From: an uncultured Parabacteroides sp.
Lineage (GTDB): Bacteria; Bacteroidota; Bacteroidia; Bacteroidales; Tannerellaceae
Length of the DNA: 64,000 bases
Assembly (NCBI RefSeq): GCF_902493135.1
Contig: NZ_CABUOD010000010.1
Location: 1-64,000, forward strand
Reading direction: 5' to 3'
Part shown: one piece after another, positions 30,862-39,338 of the stretch
Layout of the letters: the number at the start of each line of letters is the position of its first letter
How positions within the stretch are numbered: position 1 is the stretch's first letter
The notes under the pieces: generated by a model
The model's input: only the letters and a program-made list of their open reading frames with translations
Database searches by the model: none
Told to the model about the DNA's origin: nothing
Made by a program: the position numbers and the translations under genes

Positions 30862-31632
30862 ATGCAGTTAAACCTGAAAAACCCGTTGGTCTTCTTCGAC
30901 TTGGAGACGACGGGTATTAATATTGTTAAAGACCGTATCGTGGAAATCTCTTTTGTCAAGGTTTACCCGAATGGAAAAGAAGAATCTAAAACGAGACGCA
31001 TCAATCCGGAAATGCCCATTCCACCGGAATCGACCGCGATCCACGGCATCACCGACGAAGATGTAAAAGACTGTCCTACCTTTAAAGAAATAGCCAAATC
31101 GCTGGCCGCCCAGATAGAAGGGTGCGATCTGGCCGGATATAACTCCAATCGTTTCGATATCCCTTTGCTGGCGGAAGAGTTTCTGCGTGCAGGTGTCGAT
31201 ATCGATTTGAACAAACGTAAGTTCGTAGACGTACAGACCATTTTTCATAAGATGGAACAGCGCACGCTTTCGGCTGCCTATAAGTTCTACTGTGACAAGA
31301 GCCTTGAAAACGCCCATACGGCGGAGGCCGATACGATGGCGACCTATGAAGTGCTGAAGGCGCAGTTGGACCGGTATCCGGAGTTGCAGAATGATATCAA
31401 TTTCCTTTCCCAATATTCAAGCTACAATAACAATGTGGACTTTGCCGGGCGTATGGTATATAACGACAAAGGGGAGGAGGTGATAAACTTTGGCAAATAT
31501 AAAGGCCGTCTGGTAGAGGAAGTGCTGAAGAACGATCCCGGATATTATTCCTGGATAATGAATGGCGACTTCCCTCTGAACACCAAGAAAATACTGACTG
31601 AAATAAAATTGAGAGGTTTTAATTCGAAATAA
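30862..31632 (+). CDS. DnaQ-like 3'-5' exonuclease with C-terminal GKYKG module
   Basis: A 256-residue DEDDh exonuclease. Exo I is FFDLETTG (11-18), Exo II is AGYNSNRFDIPLLAEEF (about 91-107), and Exo III is HTAEADTMATY (about 151-161) with the catalytic His and Asp. After residue 200 comes a small module, INFGKYKGRLVEEVLKNDPGYYSWIM, found in exonuclease X-like proteins. It probably trims 3' ends in repair or proofreads replication; the close link to dnaN (10 nt) supports a replisome connection. Conserved neighbour of dnaN in Bacteroidales. Confidence 0.93.
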   Translation: MQLNLKNPLVFFDLETTGINIVKDRIVEISFVKVYPNGKEESKTRRINPEMPIPPESTAIHGITDEDVKDCPTFKEIAKSLAAQIEGCDLAGYNSNRFDIPLLAEEFLRAGVDIDLNKRKFVDVQTIFHKMEQRTLSAAYKFYCDKSLENAHTAEADTMATYEVLKAQLDRYPELQNDINFLSQYSSYNNNVDFAGRMVYNDKGEEVINFGKYKGRLVEEVLKNDPGYYSWIMNGDFPLNTKKILTEIKLRGFNSK

Positions 31633-31637
31633 GGACC

Positions 31638-32789
31638 ATGAATAATTTTGAGTTTTGTAACCCTGTAAAGGTTGTTTTCGGCAAAGGTTCCATAGCCCGT
31701 TTGTCCGCTTTGATTCCGGAAGGAAGTAAAGTGCTGATGGTGTATGGCGGCGGGAGCATAAAGAAAAACGGCATCTACGGCCAGGTGACGAAGGCGTTGG
31801 AAGGATTTGAAGTGACCGAGTTTCCGGGTATCGAAGCAAATCCGCACTATGAAACCTGCATGAAGGCCGTGGAGGTCGTCAAAGAGAAGAAGATCGATTT
31901 TCTGCTGGCCGTAGGCGGAGGTTCGGTGATCGACGCTACAAAGTTCATCGCGGTATCCGTCGGTTTCGAAGGCGATCCGTGGGATATCCTTTCGAAAGGC
32001 GGCCGGATAAAGAGCGCTTTGCCTTTGGGGACGGTGCTTACATTGGCCGCGACCGGTTCGGAGATGAACGAACGTTCGGTGATCTCCCGTGCCGCGACTC
32101 GCGAGAAGCTGAATTTCGCCAGTCCGCTGGTATTCCCGAAATTCTCCGTGTTGGATCCGGAAGTGACTTATTCACTCCCTGCCCGGCAGGTGGCGAACGG
32201 GGTGGTCGATTCTTTTATTCATGTAGTGGAACAGTATCTGACCTACCCGGTCAATGCGAAGGTGCAGGATGCCTTCTCGGAAGGGCTGATGCGCGTCATC
32301 CATGAAGAGGGACTGAAGGTCTTGGATAATCCGAACGACTACGATATCCGTGCCAACCTGATGTGGGCGGCGACCAATGCGTTGAATGTCTGGATCGGTC
32401 AGGGAGTTCCGCAGGACTGGTCTTCCCACCGCATGGGCTATTCGCTGACGGCCCGGTTCGGCCTGGATCATGCACAGACGCTGGCGATTCTTTTGCCGGG
32501 CGTCATGACGTATATGTTTAAAGAGAAGCAGGCCAAGTTGGCTCGTATGGGAGAAGTCGTTTTTGGCATTGCGGATGGAACGGAAGAGGAAAAGGCACGC
32601 AAGACAATTGCGGCCTGTGAGGATTTCTTCCGCCGGATGGGACTGAAAACGCGCCTCGGTGAATGTGGCATTACGGAAAAGGATCTGGATGCCCTTGCCG
32701 CTCCTGTGGACAAACAGGGCTGGAAATTGGGTGAACATCACAATATCGACAGCCGTGTGGCACGCGAGATAATGGCGTCGCGCTTGTAA
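31638..32789 (+). CDS. Iron-containing alcohol dehydrogenase (YqhD/BDH-like)
   Basis: A 383-residue group III dehydrogenase reducing aldehydes to alcohols with NAD(P)H. It has the GGGS nucleotide motif (VGGGSVIDATKFIAVSV, about 94-110), a metal site formed by D-H-type residues (VDSFIHVVEQYLTYP, about 191-205; WSSHRMGYSLTARFGLDHAQTLAILLPG, about 259-286). Length and order are typical of butanol dehydrogenase/YqhD. It starts 5 nt after the exonuclease stop, so it is transcribed with replication and repair genes. This is not the usual Bacteroidales content at this place, suggesting an insertion into the operon; a 51-bp gap precedes coaBC. Confidence 0.93.
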   Translation: MNNFEFCNPVKVVFGKGSIARLSALIPEGSKVLMVYGGGSIKKNGIYGQVTKALEGFEVTEFPGIEANPHYETCMKAVEVVKEKKIDFLLAVGGGSVIDATKFIAVSVGFEGDPWDILSKGGRIKSALPLGTVLTLAATGSEMNERSVISRAATREKLNFASPLVFPKFSVLDPEVTYSLPARQVANGVVDSFIHVVEQYLTYPVNAKVQDAFSEGLMRVIHEEGLKVLDNPNDYDIRANLMWAATNALNVWIGQGVPQDWSSHRMGYSLTARFGLDHAQTLAILLPGVMTYMFKEKQAKLARMGEVVFGIADGTEEEKARKTIAACEDFFRRMGLKTRLGECGITEKDLDALAAPVDKQGWKLGEHHNIDSRVAREIMASRL

Positions 32790-32840
32790 TTTCATGCTTA
32801 CGAAATTTCGGTTTTAACCGGAAGTATATATAAATAGGTT

Positions 32841-34052
32841 ATGGGAAATAGTCTGAAAGGTAAACATATCATATTGGGGATAACAGGGAGCATCGCTGCC
32901 TATAAAGCCGCCTATATCATCCGTGCCCTGGTGAAGAAAGGGGCGGAGGTTCAAGTTGTTATTACCCCGGCGGGAAAAGAATTCATAACGCCGCTCACGT
33001 TATCCACGTTGAGCAGCCATCCGGTGATCAGCGAGTTTTTCTCGAATCGCGACGGCACGTGGAACAGCCATGTCGATCTCGGCCTCTGGGCCGATGCCAT
33101 GCTGGTCGCACCGGCCACTGCTTCGACAATCGGAAAGATGGCGAATGGCATTGCCGACAATATGCTGGTCACGACATACCTGTCATGCAAAGCTCCGGTT
33201 TTTGTCGCTCCGGCGATGGATTTGGATATGTTTGCGCATCCTTCCACCGGTCAGAATTTAGACCGGCTCCGTTCGTTCGGCAACCGTATCATCGAACCTG
33301 CCGAAGGGGAACTTGCCAGTCATCTGGTGGGTAAAGGGCGTATGGAAGAACCGGATAGGATCGTGGCGGTCCTGGAAGATTTCTTCGCTTCCCAAACCCG
33401 GCTTGAAAAAAAAAAGATCGTAATAACTGCCGGGCCGACATATGAAAAGATAGATCCCGTACGTTTTATAGGTAACTATTCTTCCGGAAAGATGGGCTTT
33501 GCATTGGCGGAAGCGTGTGCGGAGCAGGGAGCCGAGGTGACATTGATCGCTGGGCCGGTGTCTTTGAAGGCGGTTCATCCGAATATCAAACGGATCGATG
33601 TCGAGTCGGCCGAAGAAATGTATCAGGCGGCCATGACGGCCTTTCCGGAGGCGGATGCCGGTATCCTTTGTGCCGCCGTGGCGGATTATCGCCCGGATGA
33701 GCAGGCAAGCGAAAAGATCAAACGGGAGACGAAAGGGGAAATGACGCTCCGTCTGGTTCCGAATAAGGATATCGCGGCCTCGCTGGGAGCGATCAAGCGT
33801 GAAAACCAGGTCCTGGTAGGTTTCGCATTGGAAACAAATGATGAAACGGCTCATGCGGAAGGAAAGTTGAAGCGGAAAAACCTCGATTTCATCGTGCTGA
33901 ATTCTTTGAGGGATGCAGGCGCCGGTTTCCGTTGCGACACGAATAAGATCACGATCATCGACAAGGAAGGCGGGGCGACTGCTTATCCGTTGAAGAGTAA
34001 ACAGGGGGTGGCCGTTGATATTGTAAATAAATTGGCAACATTATTAAAATGA
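32841..34052 (+). CDS. coaBC: Bifunctional phosphopantothenoylcysteine decarboxylase/synthetase
   Basis: A 403-residue CoA biosynthesis enzyme. The N-terminal CoaC flavoprotein (1-~185) decarboxylates phosphopantothenoylcysteine: GITGSIAAYKAAYIIRALVK (13-32), HVDLGLWADAMLVAPATAST (catalytic His, about 75-94), PAMDLDMF. The C-terminal CoaB domain (190-403) ligates phosphopantothenate and cysteine using CTP: ITAGPTYEKIDPVRFIGNYS (about 197-216), and the 'NKDIAASLGAIKRENQVLVGFALET' region. Its stop overlaps the start of the DUF4835 gene (ATGA). The coaBC-DUF4835-recN order is conserved in Bacteroidetes. Confidence 0.97.
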   Translation: MGNSLKGKHIILGITGSIAAYKAAYIIRALVKKGAEVQVVITPAGKEFITPLTLSTLSSHPVISEFFSNRDGTWNSHVDLGLWADAMLVAPATASTIGKMANGIADNMLVTTYLSCKAPVFVAPAMDLDMFAHPSTGQNLDRLRSFGNRIIEPAEGELASHLVGKGRMEEPDRIVAVLEDFFASQTRLEKKKIVITAGPTYEKIDPVRFIGNYSSGKMGFALAEACAEQGAEVTLIAGPVSLKAVHPNIKRIDVESAEEMYQAAMTAFPEADAGILCAAVADYRPDEQASEKIKRETKGEMTLRLVPNKDIAASLGAIKRENQVLVGFALETNDETAHAEGKLKRKNLDFIVLNSLRDAGAGFRCDTNKITIIDKEGGATAYPLKSKQGVAVDIVNKLATLLK

Positions 34053-34954
34053 GAATGATTAAGAAATTGTTATGCATATGCTTGTTGGGAGCCGTTCCTT
34101 TTATGGGCAAGGCGCAGGAGTTGAATGCCCGCATCACCATAAACAGTGATAAGGTGCAGAGTACGAATAAACAGGTATTCAAAACCTTGCAGGATGCATT
34201 GAACGATTTCGTCAACAACAAAAAGTGGACGGATGCCACTTTCGCCCTGAACGAACGTATCGACTGTTCAATGACTCTCATCATCAACGAAATGGTATCG
34301 GACAATAGTTTTAAAGGCGAGATACAGGTGCAGGCCCGCCGTCCGGTATATAATTCCAGCTATACGACTACGTTGCTGAATTATCGTGATACGGAACTCT
34401 CTTTCGACTATACCGAATTCGAACCGTTGGAATATACGGAAAATACGTTGAACAGTAATCTGATCGCAACTGTTGTTTTCTATATTTATACGATCCTCGG
34501 ACTGGATTTCGACAGCTTTTCCCCGAAAGGAGGCACTGCTTTCCTCGGGCAGGCCATGCAGATCGTGAGCCTGGCACAGGCGCAACCTACTTGGACCGGT
34601 TGGAAAGCTTTTGAAAACGACCGTAACCGCCATGCTTTGGCAACGGCTCTGACGGACAATACTTCGGAGCTGTTCCGGGACATGTGGTATAACTATCATC
34701 GTAAGGGACTCGATGAAATGGCCGCAAATCCGGATCGTGGACGTACGACCATAATCGGTTTGCTTCCGGTTTTGGAGCAGGTGAAAAGTGCCCGGCCGAC
34801 ATCACCGTTGCTTCAGATGTTCGCCGATTCCAAACTGGATGAAGTCGTTTTGATTTATTCGAAAGCTACTACGCCGGAGAAGCAGGAAGGCTATAAGAGG
34901 TTGTCCAATCTGTATCCTGCCCTCACGACACGTATGGAAGCGCTTAAAAAGTAA
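34049..34954 (+). CDS. DUF4835 family exported protein
   Basis: A 301-residue secreted protein of the Bacteroidetes DUF4835 family, function unknown. The signal peptide spans residues 1-22 (LLCICLLGAVPFMGKAQ). The mature part begins ELNARITINSDKVQSTNKQV, the family's hallmark, and continues with SFKGEIQVQARRPVYNSSY and 'LIATVVFYIYTILGLDFDSFSPKGG'. Fused to the coaBC stop by a 4-nt overlap and 12 nt from recN. The constant neighbourhood suggests a conserved envelope role, but nothing in the sequence says which. An alternative ATG two codons in is possible. Confidence 0.92.
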   Translation: MRMIKKLLCICLLGAVPFMGKAQELNARITINSDKVQSTNKQVFKTLQDALNDFVNNKKWTDATFALNERIDCSMTLIINEMVSDNSFKGEIQVQARRPVYNSSYTTTLLNYRDTELSFDYTEFEPLEYTENTLNSNLIATVVFYIYTILGLDFDSFSPKGGTAFLGQAMQIVSLAQAQPTWTGWKAFENDRNRHALATALTDNTSELFRDMWYNYHRKGLDEMAANPDRGRTTIIGLLPVLEQVKSARPTSPLLQMFADSKLDEVVLIYSKATTPEKQEGYKRLSNLYPALTTRMEALKK

Positions 34955-34966
34955 TCTGGAATAGCT

Positions 34967-36631
34967 ATGCTGAAATCTTTGTTCATACGGAACTTTGTTC
35001 TGATAGACAGCCTGGACATTAAGTTCGATAAAGGTTTTTCTGTGATAACCGGCGAGACGGGGGCAGGAAAGTCTATTATATTGGGGGCTCTTTCCTTAGT
35101 CTTGGGACAGCGTGCGGATGGAAAGAGCATTAAGAACGGTTCCGAAAAATGTGTGATAGAAGCTGTCTTCGATGTCTCCCGCTATAAGCTGGAAGAATTT
35201 TTTCTCACGAATGACTTGGAGTATGATGCGGAGATTTGCATTCTTCGCCGGGAATTGTTTGCATCGGGAAAGTCCCGTGCTTTTGTAAACGATTCGCCGG
35301 TCCCGCTTTCCGTGGTGAAGGAATTGGGGAGCCGGCTGATCGATATCCATTCGCAACACCAGAATCTGTTGTTGGGGGATAACCGGTTTCAGCTGAAAGT
35401 AATCGATGTAATGGCTGAAAACGATATCCTCCTGATCCTTTACCGGAAGGAATACAACCGTTATCTGTTTTTGAAAAAGGAACTGAAAGAACTGACCGAA
35501 AAAGCTCTCCAGACCAAGCAGGAGGAAGACTATGTGCGTTTTCAGTTGGAGCAGTTGACCGATGCCGGTCTGGTCGCCGGTGAACAGGAGGAACTGGAAC
35601 AGGAACTGGAAACCCTTTCCCATGCCGAAGAGATAAAAGGTTCGCTTTATAAGATAACCCAACTGCTGGACGGAGAGGAACAGGGAGCGGTCCAACTGAT
35701 AAAAGAAGCCCTTTCCACCGCAGACAGCCTGGAACGCTATTATCCGAAAGCGAAGGAAATAGCCGAGCGTCTGCGTTCCGCCTATATCGATATGAACGAC
35801 CTGGCTTCCGAAACGGAAGTCTTGAAAGAGGATATAGAATTTAATCCTGAACGCTTGGATTGGGTGAACGAACGTCTCAATACATTATACACCCTGGAAC
35901 AAAAACACCGGGTTTCCAAAGTCGAAGAACTGATGGAATTGCAGGATAAATATAACGAGCAGCTGAAGGAGATCGATTCTTTTGATGAACAGATCGAATC
36001 GTTGAAAAAGCAGTTGGAGGTCTCTCACCGGGAATTGCTTCAACAGGCAGCCGTGTTGAGCGAGCAGCGTAAGATCGCCTCGAAAGCCATCGCATCCCAA
36101 TTGGTGGAGATGGTTGTTCCGCTGGGTATGCCGAATACGCGTTTTGCAATCGATTTTGTACCTAAACAGGAACCGGAAAGCGATGGAATGGACGAAATCC
36201 GGTTTATGTTTTCCGCCAATAAGAGTGCGGAACTGCAACCGGTGGCCCAGACGGCATCCGGAGGCGAGATCTCCCGCCTGATGTTATGCATCAAGGCGAT
36301 GATTGCCGGATTTACGGCGTTGCCTGCCATCATTTTTGATGAAGTGGATACGGGTGTTTCCGGGGATATTGCCGATAAAATGGGGGATATCATGCAGGAA
36401 TTAGGTACGAAGATGCAGGTTTTTGCCATTACCCATCTTCCCCAGATCGCGGCAAAAGGAAAAGATCATTATTTTGTTTATAAGGAGGATACGGATGAAC
36501 GGACGGTTACCCGTATCCGGAAAATGAATAAGGAGGAACGCGTGAAGGAGATTGCGCGTATGCTGAGCGGTGCTTCGTTGACCAGTGCTTCTATTGCAAA
36601 TGCAAAAGAACTGTTGAAGGCGAAGAATTAA
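34967..36631 (+). CDS. recN: DNA repair ATPase RecN
   Basis: A 554-residue SMC-like ATPase acting in double-strand-break repair. Walker A is ITGETGAGKSIILGALSLVL (about 26-45). The middle holds two long coiled-coil arms (about 150-230 and 275-370; heptad-like EEQEELEQELETLSHAEEI). The ABC signature ASGGEISRLMLCIKAM (about 428-443) is followed by Walker B AIIFDEVDTGVSG (about 453-465) and THLPQIAAKGKDH. Normal length. Last gene of the dnaN-recN run. Confidence 0.97.
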   Translation: MLKSLFIRNFVLIDSLDIKFDKGFSVITGETGAGKSIILGALSLVLGQRADGKSIKNGSEKCVIEAVFDVSRYKLEEFFLTNDLEYDAEICILRRELFASGKSRAFVNDSPVPLSVVKELGSRLIDIHSQHQNLLLGDNRFQLKVIDVMAENDILLILYRKEYNRYLFLKKELKELTEKALQTKQEEDYVRFQLEQLTDAGLVAGEQEELEQELETLSHAEEIKGSLYKITQLLDGEEQGAVQLIKEALSTADSLERYYPKAKEIAERLRSAYIDMNDLASETEVLKEDIEFNPERLDWVNERLNTLYTLEQKHRVSKVEELMELQDKYNEQLKEIDSFDEQIESLKKQLEVSHRELLQQAAVLSEQRKIASKAIASQLVEMVVPLGMPNTRFAIDFVPKQEPESDGMDEIRFMFSANKSAELQPVAQTASGGEISRLMLCIKAMIAGFTALPAIIFDEVDTGVSGDIADKMGDIMQELGTKMQVFAITHLPQIAAKGKDHYFVYKEDTDERTVTRIRKMNKEERVKEIARMLSGASLTSASIANAKELLKAKN

Positions 36632-36696
36632 ACCTTTTCACCGCTATCCGGTCATAATAGCAACCGAATATAATTGCTAATTTAAAATTGAGTGAC

Positions 36697-37500
36697 ATGA
36701 AGAGATTGAGTATTATATTAATGGTGGTCCTTTTTTGCAGCTTGCAGGGCCATGCGCAATTTTGGATCAGTTTCGGATGGAATGAACCCCATTGCCAGAA
36801 CTGCCTTTGGATGGAACAGGCAATCCGCATGACGAACCGTCAGGCTGCCGAGTATCATAAGATCATTCATCGATACGGGGAAAAGATCGAGCGTGAAGCA
36901 CGCAAGCATTATCGCTATTGGGACCAGTCCGCCCAGAAGATCTATAAGTTGCGTATGGAGCGGGACCGGAAATTGCAACGTCTCCTTTCACCTTCGCAGT
37001 TCCGCTTATATGTGCGTTTCGTCCGTGAGACACCGACGCGCATCCACGACTGGAGAGGTTGGTATAATAACCCGCATTATCCGAACTACCGTCCGTCCAG
37101 TTCCTGCCATCGTTATGAAGATCATTACTGGCATTGCCGGTGGGAATATACGAACAATAGATGGTTCGACCGCTTTGACGACGGCAAATGGTATCCCGGT
37201 AAGTATGATCGTCCGCAACCGAATCATAACAATGGCCGTCCGCACCATGACAATGGACAATGGAAACCGGACAAATACGATCGTCCGAACCATCCGGGAA
37301 GCCGTCCCGGTTCCGATAATCATAAGGTTAAACCCAATAGGGATAAGCGTGATAAGGACAAATATGACAAGAAACGTCCGAATCGGGATAAAAACAGACA
37401 TTACGATAAGGACAAAAAAGAGGACAAACGCTCCGACAAGGATCGCACGAATAGCCGCCAGCGTACGAGCAACAGGCGGGGCATAGAGAAAAGTATCTGA
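36697..37500 (+). CDS. Exported basic protein with disordered tail, unknown
   Basis: A 267-residue secreted protein. The signal peptide is residues 1-20 (LSIILMVVLFCSLQGHAQ). Residues 22-115 are helical and rich in aromatic and charged residues, with 'RDRKLQRLLSPSQFRLYVRFVRE' reminiscent of Spy/CpxP-like chaperone helices (weak). From about residue 135 it becomes a disordered stretch of Arg, Lys, Asn, Asp and His (KYDRPQPNHNNGRPHHDNGQ, KRDKDKYDKKRPNRDK). Function unknown; nucleic-acid or polyanion binding would fit the tail. I start at ATG 36697, not the TTG 9 nt upstream. A small membrane-protein gene follows after 2 nt, so they are co-transcribed. Confidence 0.75.
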   Translation: MKRLSIILMVVLFCSLQGHAQFWISFGWNEPHCQNCLWMEQAIRMTNRQAAEYHKIIHRYGEKIEREARKHYRYWDQSAQKIYKLRMERDRKLQRLLSPSQFRLYVRFVRETPTRIHDWRGWYNNPHYPNYRPSSSCHRYEDHYWHCRWEYTNNRWFDRFDDGKWYPGKYDRPQPNHNNGRPHHDNGQWKPDKYDRPNHPGSRPGSDNHKVKPNRDKRDKDKYDKKRPNRDKNRHYDKDKKEDKRSDKDRTNSRQRTSNRRGIEKSI

Positions 37501-37502
37501 CA

Positions 37503-37943
37503 ATGGGATTTAGAGTAAACCGACGCACCCTGCTTCTGATTGCCGGGTGCGTTTGGATAATAGCAGGCATCAATATCTTAAGGATCGGTATCGTCACGTG
37601 GTTGAACGATGCCCATTACTGGCTGTTCAAAGTCGGAGAGGCCATTGTCGTTTTCCTGCTTTTCTTCCAGTTTGTCTTTCGTCGTTTGTTTGTTAAACAT
37701 TCCGAGCGGATCTCACAGAAAGGGGAAAAGAACTGTCCTTTTTCATTTTTCGACGTGAAAGGCTGGGTCGTGATGATCTTTATGATTACTTTCGGCGTTA
37801 CGATCCGTCATTTCCAATTGCTACCCAACTCCTTTATTTCGGTATTTTATACCGGACTTTCGTCTGCCTTGATTATTACCGGCATCTTATTCCTGATCCG
37901 GGCTTATTCTTCGTCCTACCATAAGCCGAAAAGCGATAGCTAA
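37503..37943 (+). CDS. Small integral membrane protein, unknown
   Basis: A 146-residue protein with four predicted transmembrane helices: TLLLIAGCVWIIAGINILRI (about 9-28), LFKVGEAIVVFLLFFQFVF (about 41-59), GWVVMIFMITFGVTIRHF (about 87-104) and FISVFYTGLSSALIITGILFLI (about 110-131). Basic loops lie between helices 2 and 3. I do not recognise a named family. It directly follows the exported basic protein (2 nt) and precedes rlmB, which has its own promoter. Confidence 0.8.
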   Translation: MGFRVNRRTLLLIAGCVWIIAGINILRIGIVTWLNDAHYWLFKVGEAIVVFLLFFQFVFRRLFVKHSERISQKGEKNCPFSFFDVKGWVVMIFMITFGVTIRHFQLLPNSFISVFYTGLSSALIITGILFLIRAYSSSYHKPKSDS

Positions 37944-38022
37944 GATAAAGTTGGCCATATAACATATGTTTGTTTGTTTTTGAATGCCACCCGAAGGTAT
38001 ATAATAAAAGCGTAAATCTTCG

Positions 38023-38030
38023 TATCTTTG
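38023..38030 (+). promoter_or_regulatory. -7 box (TATCTTTG) upstream of rlmB
   Basis: A perfect -7 element 62 bp before the rlmB ATG, with no convincing TTTG at the -33 position. Confidence 0.6.
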
Positions 38031-38091
38031 TCCACATAAAGCCGGAATAAACGAATAGCCCGGTGGTAAAAAACGGAAAAGAGATAGAATA

Positions 38092-38841
38092 ATGAAAGAA
38101 AACGAAATGGTGTTCGGCATCCGTGCCGTGATCGAGGCAATCCAGGCCGGTAAGGAAATTGATAAAATATTGGTAAAACGTGAACTGCAGGGAGACCTGT
38201 CTCGTGAACTGTTCGAAGTTCTGAAAGGACGCGACATACCTGTACAGCGTGTGCCTGCCGAACGTCTCGACCGTTTGACGCGCAAGAATCATCAGGGAGT
38301 AATAGCCTTTATCCCGGCTATCACGTACGAGCGGCTGGAAAATATTATTCCGTTTGTATATGAGCAGGGAAAGAATCCTTTTATCGTGTTGTTGGATGGG
38401 GTTACGGATGTCCGTAACTTTGGTGCGATTGCCCGTACCTGCGAATGTGCCGGCGTGGATGCGATCGTGATTCCTTCAAAGGGAAGCGTGACGGTGAATG
38501 CCGATGCGATCAAGACCTCGGCAGGTGCGCTCCATGTATTGCCTGTCTGCAAAGAAAAAAGCATTACGGAGGCCATCCGTTTCTTACAGGCGTCCGGAGT
38601 AAAAGTCTATGCAGCCAGTGAAAAAGCCTTTGAGAATTATACGGCTGTCAAATATGACGGACCTGTGGCTATCGTAATGGGAGCCGAAGATACGGGAGTT
38701 TCGATGGATAATCTTCGTATCTGCGACAGCATGGTGAAGATCCCGCAGTTCGGTACGATCGGTTCGCTGAACGTATCGGTCGCCTCTTCCATCCTGATCT
38801 ATGAAGTGGTTCGCCAGCGGATGAATGAACAAGCACAATAA
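38092..38841 (+). CDS. rlmB: 23S rRNA (guanosine-2'-O)-methyltransferase RlmB family
   Basis: A 249-residue SPOUT methyltransferase that 2'-O-methylates a guanosine in 23S rRNA. The N-terminal substrate-binding domain (MVFGIRAVIEAIQAGKEIDKI) precedes the knotted SpoU domain: motif 1 DGVTDVRNFGAIARTCECAG (about 101-120, with the catalytic Asn-Arg), motif 2 IVMGAEDTGVS (about 192-202) and motif 3 IPQFGTIGSLNVSVASSI (about 215-232). The closest reading is RlmB/TrmH; tRNA activity cannot be fully excluded. ridA follows within 21 nt. Confidence 0.93.
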   Translation: MKENEMVFGIRAVIEAIQAGKEIDKILVKRELQGDLSRELFEVLKGRDIPVQRVPAERLDRLTRKNHQGVIAFIPAITYERLENIIPFVYEQGKNPFIVLLDGVTDVRNFGAIARTCECAGVDAIVIPSKGSVTVNADAIKTSAGALHVLPVCKEKSITEAIRFLQASGVKVYAASEKAFENYTAVKYDGPVAIVMGAEDTGVSMDNLRICDSMVKIPQFGTIGSLNVSVASSILIYEVVRQRMNEQAQ

Positions 38842-38862
38842 CGTTATAAAAATAAAGAAACA

Positions 38863-39243
38863 ATGAAGAAAGTTATCGCAACAAAAAACGCACCGGCCGC
38901 TATCGGTCCGTACAGCCAGGCTGTGCAAGTAGGAAATATGCTGTTTGCTTCCGGCCAGTTGGGGCTTGACCCCGCAACAGGCAATTTCGCGGAAGGCGGA
39001 GTGAAAGAACAGACCGTACAGGCATTCAAGAATGTACATGCAATTCTGGAAGAAGCAGGTCTTAGCATCAACGATGTCGTAAAGACAACCGTATTCCTGG
39101 CCGATATGAGTGATTTCGCTGCTATGAACGAAGTATATGCTTCCCAGTTTGAAGGAACTTTCCCAGCCCGTTCAGCCGTTGCTGTCAAGACATTGCCGAA
39201 GAATGGTCTGGTGGAGATTGAAGTGATTGCCGTAAAGGAATAA
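38863..39243 (+). CDS. ridA: RidA family reactive-intermediate deaminase
   Basis: A 126-residue RidA (YjgF/YER057c) protein. It hydrolyses reactive enamine/imine intermediates released by PLP enzymes such as threonine dehydratase, protecting other PLP enzymes. GPYSQAVQVGNMLFASGQLGL (about 14-34) and 'FPARSAVAVKTLPKNGLVEIEVIAV' (the Arg binding the substrate carboxylate lies near 106, a Glu near 121) identify the active RidA subclass. Trimeric in the family. It lies 21 nt after rlmB and is followed by a hairpin terminator shared with the convergent ygiQ. Confidence 0.95.
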   Translation: MKKVIATKNAPAAIGPYSQAVQVGNMLFASGQLGLDPATGNFAEGGVKEQTVQAFKNVHAILEEAGLSINDVVKTTVFLADMSDFAAMNEVYASQFEGTFPARSAVAVKTLPKNGLVEIEVIAVKE

Positions 39244-39266
39244 GTTGTATTTAGGGAAAAGTCAAG

Positions 39267-39296
39267 ACGCGGATAGGACGGCCGTTCTATCCGTGT
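39267..39296. terminator. Hairpin between convergent ridA and ygiQ
   Basis: ACGCGGATAG pairs with CTATCCGTGT, and the stem continues through ACGG/CCGT to give about 15 bp with almost no loop. No long T-run, so termination strength is uncertain. Confidence 0.6.
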
Positions 39297-39338
39297 CATT
39301 TGCGTACCCGGCTCTTTATGTGTATATCGCTTGGCAAC

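Noticed and set aside
37006..37503. 165-codon minus-strand frame rich in Ile/Val/Arg
   Set aside because: It is the antisense of the Arg/Asn/Asp-rich tail of the exported basic protein, which creates hydrophobic-looking antisense codons.
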